64,000 bases of DNA from contig CAYJLC010000008.1 in the NCBI GenBank assembly GCA_964370735.1, forward strand, positions 1 through 64,000, read 5' to 3'. Shown here piece by piece: positions 8,801 through 16,826 of the stretch. Source of the stretch: CAYJLC01 sp964370735 (lineage in GTDB: Bacteria; Bacillota; Clostridia; Oscillospirales; Butyricicoccaceae). Each line of letters begins with the position of its first letter. Position 1 is the stretch's first letter. The translations under genes and the position numbers were made by a program. Below the pieces are notes generated by a model, which was given only the letters and a program-made list of their open reading frames with translations, was not told where the DNA came from and searched no databases.

Positions 8801-9275
8801 TGCTATTTTAGAAGAAAAAGGCGAAAAACCAGTCGAACTTCCAGAATGTACGATTGATTTATCGATTGATGCACATATTTCTGATAAATTTATCTCGGAT
8901 ATTGGCCAAAGGATTGATTTATACCGTAGAATTGCTATGATTAAAACCGACGAGGATATCGAAGAAATGCAAGACGAAATCATCGATAGATACTCAGATG
9001 TGCCAAAATCTGTTTCAAATTTATGTTTAGTTGCAAAATTACGTCATTTAGCGATGAAAAACGGCATAATTAACATCGCTCAGAAGTCCGACAGAATACA
9101 AATCGACTTTGACACACCGAATTTAGAGAAATTATCTAAATTGTGTTCAGTTTATGACAAGCGAATGATGTTATCAGTAGGCGATAAATCTTATGTGACA
9201 TTAAAGATGCTTAAAGGTGAAAAACCGCTCAAGTTATGTTCGGAAATTATTGAAAATGTCGAAAAAATGTCGTAA
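5835..9275 (+). CDS. mfd: Transcription-repair coupling factor Mfd
   Basis: Product 1146 aa, the normal Mfd length. It removes RNA polymerase stalled at DNA lesions and recruits UvrA. The N-terminal third resembles UvrB (damage-recognition module, ending in a LRGGILDIFP-type segment at about 174). The RNA polymerase interaction domain starts near residue 484 (VGDIVVHEEHGIGKFVGM). The translocase follows: Walker A GDVGFGKTEVALRA (about 636), the DEEQ box in DEEQRFG (about 737), the SATPIPRTL motif (about 763), and the helicase motif QIRGRVGRSNR. The C-terminal 150 residues are the TRCF domain. It starts at ATG 5835 after a purine-rich stretch. It stands alone, without the pth gene often found before it. 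Confidence 0.97.
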   Translation: MENLANIISELKEYNDIIKSLQKNESPVLVCGISGVHKANIVSNINLETNKQCLIITANDSVSQRMAKDVEEFTLKKPLVLSMKEFVFHNILSSSREQERKRISSLSKIKSHKGVIIATIDSIMQATIPPKVLENSAFEIKSGEEYKINALLEKLVSLGYTRCMQIEGESQFSLRGGILDIFPVSYAHPIRIEFFDDEVDTISYFDVQTQRRTTSVESFKILPVSEVLPHFSDDGVSGLIEKLEQKLSGKLTEEQKFNVNSDIEKLKNLSTFPTIDRYTPMVYDRIYTILDYLHDDAFVFFDDLNRVNEQADIYYKRFYEDFVSLCERGILLPENKEFLVDFIHLSKKMKNIVVLDTFLQKNHNVLPKSIINITTKQLPAYSANTELAKNDIEYYHQMGYKVIILCKGDVKAKALAGILQPLPVKITQTPKYDINIIDGSLSAGFEYPEIKLAVITEGQIFAKKEVKKVRKTNREHVKSYTDLVVGDIVVHEEHGIGKFVGMEKILVDGFERDYVKMAFAGTDTLYVSAGNLNLISKYIGSGGEDKPVRLTKLGGAEWQKTKYKAKSSAKELAKYLIELYAKRLKLEGFPFEKDDVWQEDFEKSFPYEETDDQLRSVAEIKKDMESTVPMDRLLCGDVGFGKTEVALRAVMKCIMSGKQSAILVPTTVLARQHYLTASQRFNGYPVKIEFISRFKTKKEEFAILERLKQGKIDLIIGTHKLFSKEIKFNDLGLLIIDEEQRFGVAHKEKLKQIGENIDVLTLSATPIPRTLNMALSGIRDMSVLEEAPHNRQPVETYVLEYDFGVIIDAIRREMLRNGQCFYLYNFIDSIDIVAGKIARELPEANIAVAHGRMTQKELSNIMSRMNDGEIDVLVSTTIIETGIDISNANTLIIENADRLGLAQLHQIRGRVGRSNRVAYAYLTYQTGKVLSEIASKRLSAIREFAEFGSGFKIAMRDLEIRGAGSVLGERQSGHLANIGYELYLKLLEDAILEEKGEKPVELPECTIDLSIDAHISDKFISDIGQRIDLYRRIAMIKTDEDIEEMQDEIIDRYSDVPKSVSNLCLVAKLRHLAMKNGIINIAQKSDRIQIDFDTPNLEKLSKLCSVYDKRMMLSVGDKSYVTLKMLKGEKPLKLCSEIIENVEKMS

Positions 9276-9309
9276 ATAGTTTTCTAAATATAAATATATT
9301 AAATTTTTC

Positions 9310-9339
9310 TTGACAAGAAAAAGAAAAATGTGGTATTAT
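9310..9339 (+). promoter_or_regulatory. Promoter of the ABC importer operon
   Basis: TTGACA 9310-9315 and TATTAT 9334-9339 with an 18-bp spacer. The leader (about 9346-9403) can fold into a hairpin, TTTATCA (9343-9349) plus GTA (9352-9354) with TAC (9381-9383) plus TGATAAA (9386-9392), that ends at the AAGGAGG ribosome binding site. Confidence 0.75.
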
Positions 9340-9403
9340 TGCTTTATCAGTGTAAATTATTCTAGAAAATCTAGTTTAACTACTGTGATAAAGGAGGAAA
9401 AAG

Positions 9404-10399
9404 ATGAACTTTAAAAAAATTATTGCTAGCCTTTTAGTGGCTACACTTGCATTAACTTTAACTGCTTGTACAAACGAAACAGGCGAAACTACCGAAGGTG
9501 ATGTAGTAAATACTGATGCTAAGGTTTATAACATCGGGATTTTACAACTTGTAGAACATCCAGCGTTAGATGCTGCGACGCAAGGTTTCCAAGATAAATT
9601 AACAGAGCTTTTAGGTGACGAAGTTTCTTTCGACGTGCAAAACGCACAAGGCGAAGCTTCAAACACTACAACTATTGCTGCAAAATTTGCTTCTGATGAA
9701 GTGGATTTAATCATGGCTAACGCTACTGGTGCTGTTCAAGCAGCAGCTTCTGCAACTGGCACAATTCCAGTAATCGGAACTTCTGTAACAGACTACGCTA
9801 CTGCTGGTGTTGTTGATTCAAACGACGCTCCTGGTAGAAATGTTACTGGTATTTCGGACTTAGCTCCAATCGACCAACAAATCGAAGTTTTAACTACGGT
9901 TGCACCAGAGGTTACAAAAGTTGGTATCGTTTATTGTTCTGCTGAGCCAAACTCAGTTTACCAAGAAGAACTTGCAAAAGCTGAACTTGATGCTAACGGC
10001 ATCGCGTATGAAGTATATACAGCTGCTGATTCAAATGAAATTCAAACAGTAGTATCAAAAGCAATCGAAACTTGTGATGCTATTTATATCCCAACAGATA
10101 ATACTATGGCTTCAAATATGGAAATTGTAAAAAATATCACAGTTCCAGCTAAAATTCCAGTAATTACTGGTGAAGAAGGCATGTGTTCTACTGGTGGTGT
10201 TGCTACTTTAAGTATCAGCTACTATGAATTAGGACTTGCAGCAGGCCAAATGGCTTATGAAGTATTAGTGAATGGTCAAGATCCAGCGACAACTCCAATC
10301 GGATTTGTTTCTGAAAATATTGTTCCAAAATACAACGCAGAAATTGCAGCTGAATTAGGTATCGAAGTACCAGAAAATTATGTTGCAATAGAGCAATAG
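9404..10399 (+). CDS. ABC transporter substrate-binding lipoprotein (ABC_sub_bind / TrpX-like family)
   Basis: Product 331 aa. Residues 1-22 form a lipoprotein signal with lipobox LTAC and Cys22. The body has the features of the ABC_sub_bind family: NIGILQLVEHPALDAATQGF near residue 43, VTGISDLAPI, VGIVYCSAEPNS, and a periplasmic-binding type I fold in two lobes. Members of this family in Gram-positive bacteria include the TrpX protein of a tryptophan importer; the ligand here is not proven. It is first of a three-gene operon with a permease and an ATPase. A hairpin after its stop codon probably keeps its mRNA level above that of the other two. No T-box is seen in the leader. Confidence 0.9.
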   Translation: MNFKKIIASLLVATLALTLTACTNETGETTEGDVVNTDAKVYNIGILQLVEHPALDAATQGFQDKLTELLGDEVSFDVQNAQGEASNTTTIAAKFASDEVDLIMANATGAVQAAASATGTIPVIGTSVTDYATAGVVDSNDAPGRNVTGISDLAPIDQQIEVLTTVAPEVTKVGIVYCSAEPNSVYQEELAKAELDANGIAYEVYTAADSNEIQTVVSKAIETCDAIYIPTDNTMASNMEIVKNITVPAKIPVITGEEGMCSTGGVATLSISYYELGLAAGQMAYEVLVNGQDPATTPIGFVSENIVPKYNAEIAAELGIEVPENYVAIEQ

Positions 10400-10422
10400 A
10401 GCTCAAATTATTATATGATATT

Positions 10423-10449
10423 TAGGGATGCAGGCTACCTGTGTCCCTA
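10423..10449 (+). terminator. Intra-operon hairpin between lipoprotein and permease genes
   Basis: Twelve base pairs (10423-10434 with 10438-10449, two of them G-U) around a 3-nt loop, TAGGGATGCAGG paired with CCTGTGTCCCTA. Only a short T-poor tail follows, so it is more likely an mRNA 3'-end stabiliser or partial terminator than a full stop. Confidence 0.6.
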
Positions 10450-10473
10450 TTTAACAATACTCAGGAGGAAAAA

Positions 10474-11367
10474 ATGGACTTTTTGTCATCTTTGAACGGA
10501 CCTATCGCACAAGGACTTATTTGGGGACTTTTAGCTATTGGTGTATATATTACTTATAAGGTGCTTGATTACGCAGATTTAACTGTCGATAGTAGTTTAT
10601 GTACTGGTGGTGCAGTTGCAGTTATGCTAATGCTTGGTGGAGTAAATCCATTTGTAGCTGTGGCTTTGGCTGGTGTTGCAGGAATGATAGCTGGATTTAT
10701 TACAGGCACACTTCACGTTGCATTTGGTATTCCACCAATTTTATCAGGAATTTTAACACAAATTGCATTATATTCAATAAATATGAGAATTATGGGCGGC
10801 AGGTCTAATCAGGCTATCTCTGTCGATAAATTTCCATTAATTTTAAGTTTAAGAAACCTACCTCAAGCTATTTTAGTAGGCTCGATATTCTGTGTGGCTA
10901 TAATTGCATTTTTGTATTGGTTTTTTGGTACAGAAGTTGGACGTGCTATACGCGCGACTGGTAATAATGAAAAAATGGCAAGAGCACAAGGTATTAACAC
11001 AAATGCAAAAAAAGTTATCGGTCTTATGCTTTCAAATGGTTTAGTAGGTATTGCTGGTGCATTATTAGCACAATATCAAGGAAATGCCGATGTAAATATG
11101 GGTCGTGGTGCTATTGTTATCGGTCTTGCATCTGTAATTATCGGTGGTGTAATATTTGATAAAATATTCAAAAACTTTGCATTACGCCTATTAGCAGTAG
11201 TGTTTGGCTCGATTTTATACTATATAATCATAGATTTCGCATTAGATTTAGGTCTTGCAACATCAGATTTAAAACTTGTAAGTGCAATTATTGTTACAAT
11301 TTTCCTTGCAGCTCCTTATTTAGGCGCAAAATACTTTCCTAAGAAAAAGACGGAGGTTTTAAAATAA
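10474..11367 (+). CDS. ABC transporter permease (branched-chain / TrpY-like)
   Basis: Start at ATG 10474, 7 nt after CAGGAGG; an upstream GTG at 10441 lies inside the hairpin. Product 297 aa, strongly hydrophobic with eight to nine membrane segments, and the GRAIRATGNNEKMARAQGIN segment (near residue 165) typical of BPD_transp_2 permeases that couple to the ATPase. It forms the membrane channel for the lipoprotein encoded upstream. The stop codon overlaps the next start by one base, so the pair is translationally coupled. Confidence 0.9.
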   Translation: MDFLSSLNGPIAQGLIWGLLAIGVYITYKVLDYADLTVDSSLCTGGAVAVMLMLGGVNPFVAVALAGVAGMIAGFITGTLHVAFGIPPILSGILTQIALYSINMRIMGGRSNQAISVDKFPLILSLRNLPQAILVGSIFCVAIIAFLYWFFGTEVGRAIRATGNNEKMARAQGINTNAKKVIGLMLSNGLVGIAGALLAQYQGNADVNMGRGAIVIGLASVIIGGVIFDKIFKNFALRLLAVVFGSILYYIIIDFALDLGLATSDLKLVSAIIVTIFLAAPYLGAKYFPKKKTEVLK

Positions 11368-12161
11368 TGTTAGAACTAAAAAATATTCATAAAACCTTTT
11401 TTGCTGGTACTGTAAACGAAAAACGTGCTTTAAGAGGGCTAGATTTTAGACTTGAAACAGGCGAATTTGTCACTGTTATCGGCGGTAATGGAGCTGGTAA
11501 ATCGACTATGCTTAATATGATTGCAGGAACTTATTCTGCTGATTTTGGCTCAATTAAAATCGATGAAACAGATGTTACAAAGCTTTCTGAACATAGACGC
11601 GCAAAATATTTAGGTCGTGTTTTCCAAGATCCGATGGTTGGTACTGCCTCGGATATGTCTATCGAGGAAAATTTAGCCCTTGCATATAGACGTGGGAAAG
11701 TTCGTGGCTTAGGTTGGGGAATTTCAAATAAAGAGCGAGTTTTGTATAAAGAAGTGCTTAAAATATTAGATTTAGGGCTTGAAAATCGTATGACATCGAA
11801 AGTTGGACTACTTTCTGGTGGACAAAGGCAAGCGTTGACTTTACTTATGGCTACATTACAAAAACCACGCGTGTTGCTTTTAGATGAGCATACGGCTGCA
11901 CTAGATCCAAAAACAGCAGCAAAAGTTCTTGAAATTTCTGAAAAAATTATCGAAGAGCATAAATTAACGGCGCTTATGATTACGCATAACATGAAAGACG
12001 CGATAAAATATGGAAATCGCTTGATTATGATGTGTGATGGCAAGATTATTTACGACGTTAAAGGCGAAGAAAAGAAAAATTTAAAAGTTGAAGATTTAAT
12101 CAAAAAATTCTCAGATGCAAGTGGCGAAGAATTTTCTGACGACAAGACTTTATTAGGATAA
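11367..12161 (+). CDS. ABC transporter ATP-binding protein (TrpZ-like)
   Basis: Product 264 aa. Walker A GGNGAGKST near residue 38, signature LLSGGQRQALTLLMA near 150, Walker B VLLLDEHTAALD near 172 (His in place of the usual Pro after DE, as in other members paired with ABC_sub_bind proteins), and H-loop ITHNM. It powers import by the two preceding proteins. GGAGG lies 10 nt upstream of its ATG, inside the permease gene. Confidence 0.93.
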   Translation: MLELKNIHKTFFAGTVNEKRALRGLDFRLETGEFVTVIGGNGAGKSTMLNMIAGTYSADFGSIKIDETDVTKLSEHRRAKYLGRVFQDPMVGTASDMSIEENLALAYRRGKVRGLGWGISNKERVLYKEVLKILDLGLENRMTSKVGLLSGGQRQALTLLMATLQKPRVLLLDEHTAALDPKTAAKVLEISEKIIEEHKLTALMITHNMKDAIKYGNRLIMMCDGKIIYDVKGEEKKNLKVEDLIKKFSDASGEEFSDDKTLLG

Positions 12162-12196
12162 AAAAACAGTGTGAACATAAGTTCGCACTGTTTTTT
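12161..12196. terminator. Bidirectional terminator between the ABC operon and the GNAT gene
   Basis: A 16-bp stem, A6 plus CAGTGTGAAC (12161-12176) with GTTCGCACTG plus T6 (12181-12196), one G-U pair, loop ataa. The A run gives a T tract on the minus strand, so it can end transcription from both convergent genes. Confidence 0.9.
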
Positions 12197-12215
12197 TACG
12201 TTATTTTCGAGTAAA

Positions 12216-12761
12216 TTACATATTTTGATTTAAAATAACCATGTGGATATGGTCTTCCCAAATTCCATTTATGCGAAGATATTTCGGAGAAATACCCTCA
12301 TTTTTAAAATTACATTTCTCTAAAACTTTTATCGACGCTAGATTTTTCGGCATTACATTTGCTTCGATTCTGTGAAGATTAAGCTCAAAAAAAGCAAATT
12401 CAGTAATTTTTTTAACAGCTTCAGTCATAAAACCTTTATTTTGATTAGAAAAATCAAGCTTGTACCCTAAATGGCACGACAAAAATGCACCATAAACGAT
12501 ATTAGAAAGTGCAATCATACCGATGATTTCATCTTCGCTTTCTTTGCAAAAAATATTAAATCGATAGCCAAGTTTTTGCTCACGCAATTTTTGGTCGGCT
12601 TCAAGCATTTTATACTGTTCTTCGACTGTATAGAATGAATTTTCGCGATAAGGTTCGAATTTTTCTAAAAAATCACTATTATTTTTGTAATATTGCAACA
12701 CTTTTTCAGCATCATTGGGTGAATTCAGCTTTAAAATAAGATTTTGTGTTTCTAAATGCAT
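12216..12761 (-). CDS. GNAT family N-acetyltransferase, RimJ/RimL type
   Basis: Product 181 aa. The RimJ/RimL pattern is visible: start HLETQNLILK, central GMIALSNIVYG strand, the acetyl-CoA loop region NQNKGFMTEAVKKI, and the C-terminal NLHRIEANVMPKNLASIKVL plus GF/NF-type segment. Such enzymes acetylate N-terminal alpha-amines of ribosomal proteins or small amines; substrate unknown. It is the last gene of the minus-strand operon and overlaps the upstream nucleosidase gene by 10 nt. Confidence 0.9.
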   Translation of the reverse strand: MHLETQNLILKLNSPNDAEKVLQYYKNNSDFLEKFEPYRENSFYTVEEQYKMLEADQKLREQKLGYRFNIFCKESEDEIIGMIALSNIVYGAFLSCHLGYKLDFSNQNKGFMTEAVKKITEFAFFELNLHRIEANVMPKNLASIKVLEKCNFKNEGISPKYLRINGIWEDHIHMVILNQNM

Positions 12762-13465
12762 TTGTTATATTCCAATAATTTTCCTAGAGCACTTTCGATA
12801 AATCTTTGACACAGAATAGCAGTGTTTTCATCAAATTCTTGCCCTAAAATCTCATTATTTGCAACAATTCTAATTGCAATGAACGGAGTTTCTAGCATAT
12901 TGCAAGTAAGACCTACTGCAAAAGTTTCCATATCTTCGCCTAAAACACCTAGATTTTTGTGTAAAAATTCGATAAACTCGTTTTCTCTGTTCCATACATC
13001 TCCAGAACCGACAGTTCCGATACAAGTTTTGCCTAAATAGTATGGGCTTTCGCTGAAAATTTTCACTAAATCTGTGTCCGAAAAAGCATAATTTCTATCT
13101 TTGTCAGACATATTTCTATCTTTGTGAATCCAGTTTGAAAAATCAACTTTTTCGCCCTTAGGTTTATCAAAAGCGTTAATATTCAATGATTTTTCCACGA
13201 TAATTATATCATTTTGTTTTAAATCGGCATATCCACCAAGCGTGCCACAATTAATAACCATAGAAGGGCTATAAGTGCTTACAGCAATGCTAGTCGCAAG
13301 GGTTGAATTAATCATTCCCATGTGTGTTTTTAATATGATTATAGGCAATTCCTCTGCCTTGTAAAATTCGAAATTTGCAACTTTTTTGTCTAGTTTAGCG
13401 TTTAATTTTTTAATTAAATAAGATATTTCGATATCCATTGCGCCTGAAATTAAAATAGGTTTCAT
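12752..13465 (-). CDS. 5'-methylthioadenosine/S-adenosylhomocysteine nucleosidase family protein with altered catalytic Asp
   Basis: Product 237 aa, PNP/UDP phosphorylase fold. It matches MTA/SAH nucleosidase in layout: GAMDIEISYL at the N-terminus (E13 in the place of the E. coli E12), INCGTLGG for the ribose/base loop, and EDMETFAVGLTC with the ribose-binding Met-Glu pair. In the segment IRIVANNE the catalytic Asp (E. coli RAISD) is replaced by Asn, so activity is uncertain or the substrate differs. ATG 13465 follows AAGGGG. It lies 9 nt after hslO in the same operon. Confidence 0.8.
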   Translation of the reverse strand: MKPILISGAMDIEISYLIKKLNAKLDKKVANFEFYKAEELPIIILKTHMGMINSTLATSIAVSTYSPSMVINCGTLGGYADLKQNDIIIVEKSLNINAFDKPKGEKVDFSNWIHKDRNMSDKDRNYAFSDTDLVKIFSESPYYLGKTCIGTVGSGDVWNRENEFIEFLHKNLGVLGEDMETFAVGLTCNMLETPFIAIRIVANNEILGQEFDENTAILCQRFIESALGKLLEYNKCI

Positions 13466-13474
13466 GTGTTCCCC

Positions 13475-14353
13475 TTAGTTGTCTTTTAGTAAATTTAAAA
13501 TATCGTCTTTTGTAAATGAGTATATTACATCGCAAAATTGACATGTCATTTCGATAGGTTTTCCATCGTTTATGATTTCTTCAAGGTCATTTTTTCCGAT
13601 TGAAAGTAGAGCACTCTCTACGCGTTCTTTAGTGCATTTGCAGTCATAATAAATAGGATATGTTTCTAAAATATCAACTTCAAAGCCGTTTAAAACTGCG
13701 CAAACGACCTCTTCAAGTGTAAAACCTTCCTCGAAAAGTTGAGTTATCGGTTTAATCGCTGAAATATTATTCTCTAAAATCCTAATTTCAGAATCAGTTG
13801 CATTTGGCATAACTTCTACAATATAGCCACCAGCTTGCTTGACAGAACAATCAGTATCCACTAAAACACCAAGCGCACAAGCAGCTCCAACTTGCTCAGA
13901 TTGAGCATAATATGAAGTGAAATCTTCGGCAATTTCGCCTGAAACAAGCTTAACTGTGCCGATAAATGGGTCTTTTAGACCTAAATCTTTGATAACTGTT
14001 AAAAAACCATCTGTGCCGACACCACCTGAAACATCAAGTTTACCGTTAGGTTTAAGTGGAATATCAAGCGCTGGATTTTGCAAATAACCACGCACATTTC
14101 CGGTGCTATCGCTAACACAAACAACAGAGCCTAGTGGTCCGCCACCTTTGATTTGAGTAGTTACACTATTTTTTTCGCTCTTTAAATTCGAGCCAATAAT
14201 AGATGTTGCACAAAGCGTTCTGCCTAGTGCTGCTGTCGCAACCGGCAAAGTTTTGTGTATATTTCTCGCTTTTTCAACGATTTCTTTAGCAAAAACAGCC
14301 GTAATACGGATATTTGCATCACGAGTAATTGCTTTTATTAAAATATCTTGCAT
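13475..14353 (-). CDS. hslO: Redox-regulated molecular chaperone Hsp33
   Basis: Product 292 aa, the family length. Hsp33 is a cytoplasmic holdase switched on by oxidation of a zinc-bound cysteine centre. All four cysteines are present: CKC near residue 237 and CQFC near 270. The central IKGGGPLG, GYLQNP and SGGVGTDGFLTVIKDLG segments are family hallmarks. AAAGGAG precedes ATG 14353. It overlaps the upstream methyltransferase gene by 16 nt, so the two are translationally coupled. Confidence 0.96.
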   Translation of the reverse strand: MQDILIKAITRDANIRITAVFAKEIVEKARNIHKTLPVATAALGRTLCATSIIGSNLKSEKNSVTTQIKGGGPLGSVVCVSDSTGNVRGYLQNPALDIPLKPNGKLDVSGGVGTDGFLTVIKDLGLKDPFIGTVKLVSGEIAEDFTSYYAQSEQVGAACALGVLVDTDCSVKQAGGYIVEVMPNATDSEIRILENNISAIKPITQLFEEGFTLEEVVCAVLNGFEVDILETYPIYYDCKCTKERVESALLSIGKNDLEEIINDGKPIEMTCQFCDVIYSFTKDDILNLLKDN

Positions 14354-15108
14354 TTTTTATCTCCTTTGGACTTACACACGAAAAAGACGCGCTCGTCATC
14401 TTCGCATGCTTCTGAAAAACTGAACTCTTTGTAGCAATTTATGTCGTAAAAACCACTTTTTTCGAGTAATTTTGTAATAAAATCAATCGAATAAAGTCGC
14501 TGTTTATGTTCTTCTTGCTCGCGTTCATAAAAACCATCTTCTTCGGTTTTTAAAAAGATATCGAAGAAATATGTGTTGATATCTCCATCATTTTCACACT
14601 GCCACACCAAAAAAGAGTCCTCATCTTCACAAACAAAGCTTTTTTCGTTTAAATTTCGAAGTTTTTTAGCTGTGTTTATATCGAAAATGAAAATTCCATC
14701 TGGGTTTAGGAAATTATCAACTTTAAGAAAAGTTTCTTCGAGTTCCTTTAAATCTGTGATATAGTTTATGCTATCTAGGCTAGAAATACACGCGTCAACA
14801 GTGCCAAAAAGGTCGATTTCATTCATTTTTTGGCATAAAAATACAGGCATATTCGAAATTTCTTCGTTATATGCCTTATCCCTAGCTTCCATAAGCATTT
14901 CGTAAGAACCATCAACGGCTATCATTTCATAGCCCTGAGTCGACATTTTTAGGCTGATTGTGCCTGTGCCACAGCCTAAATCTAAGATAAGTTTTGGATT
15001 TTTGTTTTCTTTTTGAAAAATTTCTTCGTAAAAACTAATAAATCTTTCGTACGGAACATCTGTCGTAAAACTGTCGTAAAAGGCGGATAATGTACTATAC
15101 GCCTTCAT
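14338..15108 (-). CDS. Class I SAM-dependent methyltransferase
   Basis: Product 256 aa. The SAM-binding motif I LILDLGCGTGTISLKM lies near residue 40, followed by an acidic post-I residue (IAVDGS) and motif II (VDACISSLDSINYI). The C-terminal part contains a DUF4942-like FKTEEDGFYEREQEEHKQR stretch seen in Firmicutes members of unknown substrate. It overlaps yerC by 14 nt upstream and hslO by 16 nt downstream. Substrate not known. Confidence 0.87.
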   Translation of the reverse strand: MKAYSTLSAFYDSFTTDVPYERFISFYEEIFQKENKNPKLILDLGCGTGTISLKMSTQGYEMIAVDGSYEMLMEARDKAYNEEISNMPVFLCQKMNEIDLFGTVDACISSLDSINYITDLKELEETFLKVDNFLNPDGIFIFDINTAKKLRNLNEKSFVCEDEDSFLVWQCENDGDINTYFFDIFLKTEEDGFYEREQEEHKQRLYSIDFITKLLEKSGFYDINCYKEFSFSEACEDDERVFFVCKSKGDKKCKIF

Positions 15109-15388
15109 CGTCTAACCTATCTAAGATTGTTTTGTAGCCATCGTTTCCATATTCTAGGCATTTGTTTACTCTTGAAATAGTTGCAGTCGACGCGCCTGTT
15201 TTAGCAACAATTTCGTTATAAAGCATTCCGCTTCTAAGTAAAGTGGCAACTTCAAAGCGTTGTTTTAACGCTAAAAGTTCGGAAACTGTACATACATCTT
15301 CGAAAAATGCATAGCATTCTTCTACGTTTTCTAGACTTAAAATTCCTTTGAATAATCTGTCTAATCCTTCGCTTTTAATTTTATTCAT
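15095..15388 (-). CDS. YerC/YecD family TrpR-related DNA-binding protein
   Basis: Product 97 aa, the family length. A TrpR-like helix-turn-helix is visible: TVSELLALKQRFEVATLLRS followed by YNEIVAKTGASTATISRVNK and a short basic/acidic tail. Family members are small dimeric regulators of uncharacterised effector. GAGGTG precedes the ATG. As first gene of a five-gene overlapping operon it may regulate that operon. Confidence 0.9.
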   Translation of the reverse strand: MNKIKSEGLDRLFKGILSLENVEECYAFFEDVCTVSELLALKQRFEVATLLRSGMLYNEIVAKTGASTATISRVNKCLEYGNDGYKTILDRLDDEGV

Positions 15389-15413
15389 AATTACACCTCG
15401 CTAGTATAATTAT

Positions 15414-15443
15414 ATTTTAACACATTAAAGTGCAATTAGTCAA
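15414..15443 (-). promoter_or_regulatory. Promoter of the yerC-hslO operon
   Basis: On the minus strand TTGACT (15443-15438) and TAAAAT (15419-15414) with an 18-bp spacer, 25 bp before ATG 15388. Confidence 0.65.
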
Positions 15444-15448
15444 ATACT

Positions 15449-16186
15449 TTAATACAAAATTTTAAAATTTTTAACATTTTTTTCAGATATGAATATTTTG
15501 TTAATATTTAAAGATGTCAAAAGTTCAATTTTTTTTTGCAAAGTATTCATATCATCGAAGGCAGTGAAATGGCATTTTTCCTTTGAAATCATGGTTGTAT
15601 AGTAGTTTAACATAAGATTTTCGGAGAAAAATATGTTCTGTCCTGTTAAATCAGGCAAAATATCGAGTGTAAGTGGTCGTTTTTCGTCAGATGGTATCTC
15701 AAAACGGAAAATATTGTAGCTGATTTGTGCTGAAATTCGGTCTTTTCCATGCTCAAGTATCGCATATTCTAAAATATTTTTCATATTTCCAGCAGAAATG
15801 GTCATGTCGAAAACTAAATTTGCATAGCTTACCGATTTTGCATAGGAAAATGGAACAAATAGTGGGATTTTTTGTTTTTCGCATAATTTATCTAGCTTAA
15901 ATGCAAGTTCAGAGGCTTTTGAGGTGTATATTTCAAGGAAAATGCCCTTATAATTGTGCCTAAGGCATTCAAAAATGATATTTCGTGCAATTTCATTAAA
16001 GTTTTTGGTTTCAGATAAATTTTCTTCAAACACACCTAAATATGCATTTTTATGATAAAAATTTAATTGGGCTTTTTCAAGGATATTGTTATTAATTCTG
16101 TAAATAAGTCCCACATTCTCCTTGAAATGACGACTAAAAGTTTTAAAATTATCGAATGTTGATATGCATGTTAAAATATCTTTCAT
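15449..16186 (-). CDS. Conserved protein of unknown function, 245 aa
   Basis: I do not recognise a family with confidence. ATG 16186 follows AAGGAG at 8 nt. The chain is soluble, without signal peptide or membrane segment. Alternating strand/helix segments such as YKGIFLEIY, IPLFVPFSYA, YANLVFDMTIS and QNIFFSENLM suggest an alpha/beta or TIM-barrel-like fold, vaguely reminiscent of GH18-like spore proteins, but no catalytic DxxDxDxE motif is present. It is divergent from yqeG and lies upstream of the yerC operon in the same direction, separated from it by 60 bp and that operon's own promoter. Confidence 0.7.
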   Translation of the reverse strand: MKDILTCISTFDNFKTFSRHFKENVGLIYRINNNILEKAQLNFYHKNAYLGVFEENLSETKNFNEIARNIIFECLRHNYKGIFLEIYTSKASELAFKLDKLCEKQKIPLFVPFSYAKSVSYANLVFDMTISAGNMKNILEYAILEHGKDRISAQISYNIFRFEIPSDEKRPLTLDILPDLTGQNIFFSENLMLNYYTTMISKEKCHFTAFDDMNTLQKKIELLTSLNINKIFISEKNVKNFKILY

Positions 16187-16328
16187 AAAAATTTCTCCTT
16201 TTTTTGTAGACTAATTCGAATAAATGTATTACAATATATAAAGATAAATATGGTATTGAAAAAAATTTGTTTATAAAATATATGATTTCAATGCTTTTGT
16301 TATGATTTTATTACATACGGAGGATAAA

Positions 16329-16826
16329 ATGTTTTCAAAATTAGTGCCGGACAAGTTCGTAAATCACTTTACTGAAATTACACCGGAAATTATAAAAAAT
16401 ATTGGCGGAAAAGTGGTTTTTGTTGATTTAGACGGAACTTTGGTTTCAAAAGATGAGCCTTTGCCTACAAATGAAGTTCGTAAGTGGTATGAAAGTTTTA
16501 TTTTAGCCGGTATAGAATTTATTCTTGTTTCAAATAATTGTTACAATAGAGTTTCAAAATTCGCAAACGATTTAGGTGTGCCTTTCGTTTATTCGGCAAA
16601 AAAACCATTCAAATTCGGATATAAACGTGCATTTCTTATGGTTAATGCAAAATATAATAACAATGAGATTATTATGATAGGCGACCAAATTTACACAGAC
16701 ACGCTAGGTGCAAGACGCATAGGTGCAAAGTCGATTTATGTCTATCCTATCGATGTTTCGAGCACTTATACGAAATTTCGTCTGAATTTTTCAGAAAAAG
16801 CATATTTAAAGGAGTTTAAAAAATGA
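16329..16826 (+). CDS. yqeG: YqeG family HAD IIIA-type phosphatase
   Basis: Start at ATG 16329, preceded by ACGGAGG; product 165 aa. HAD motif I VVFVDLDGTLV lies near residue 30, motif II ILVSNN near 68, and motif III/IV MIGDQIYTDTLGAR near 120. The family is conserved in Firmicutes and usually sits with aroE/aroQ, yqeH or peptidase genes, as here. The physiological phosphosubstrate is not known. Its stop overlaps the next start by 4 nt. Confidence 0.93.
   Translation: MFSKLVPDKFVNHFTEITPEIIKNIGGKVVFVDLDGTLVSKDEPLPTNEVRKWYESFILAGIEFILVSNNCYNRVSKFANDLGVPFVYSAKKPFKFGYKRAFLMVNAKYNNNEIIMIGDQIYTDTLGARRIGAKSIYVYPIDVSSTYTKFRLNFSEKAYLKEFKK

Noticed and set aside
9340..9403. T-box or other known riboswitch upstream of the TrpX-like importer
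   Set aside because: The leader is under 60 nt and has no T-box sequence or specifier loop.
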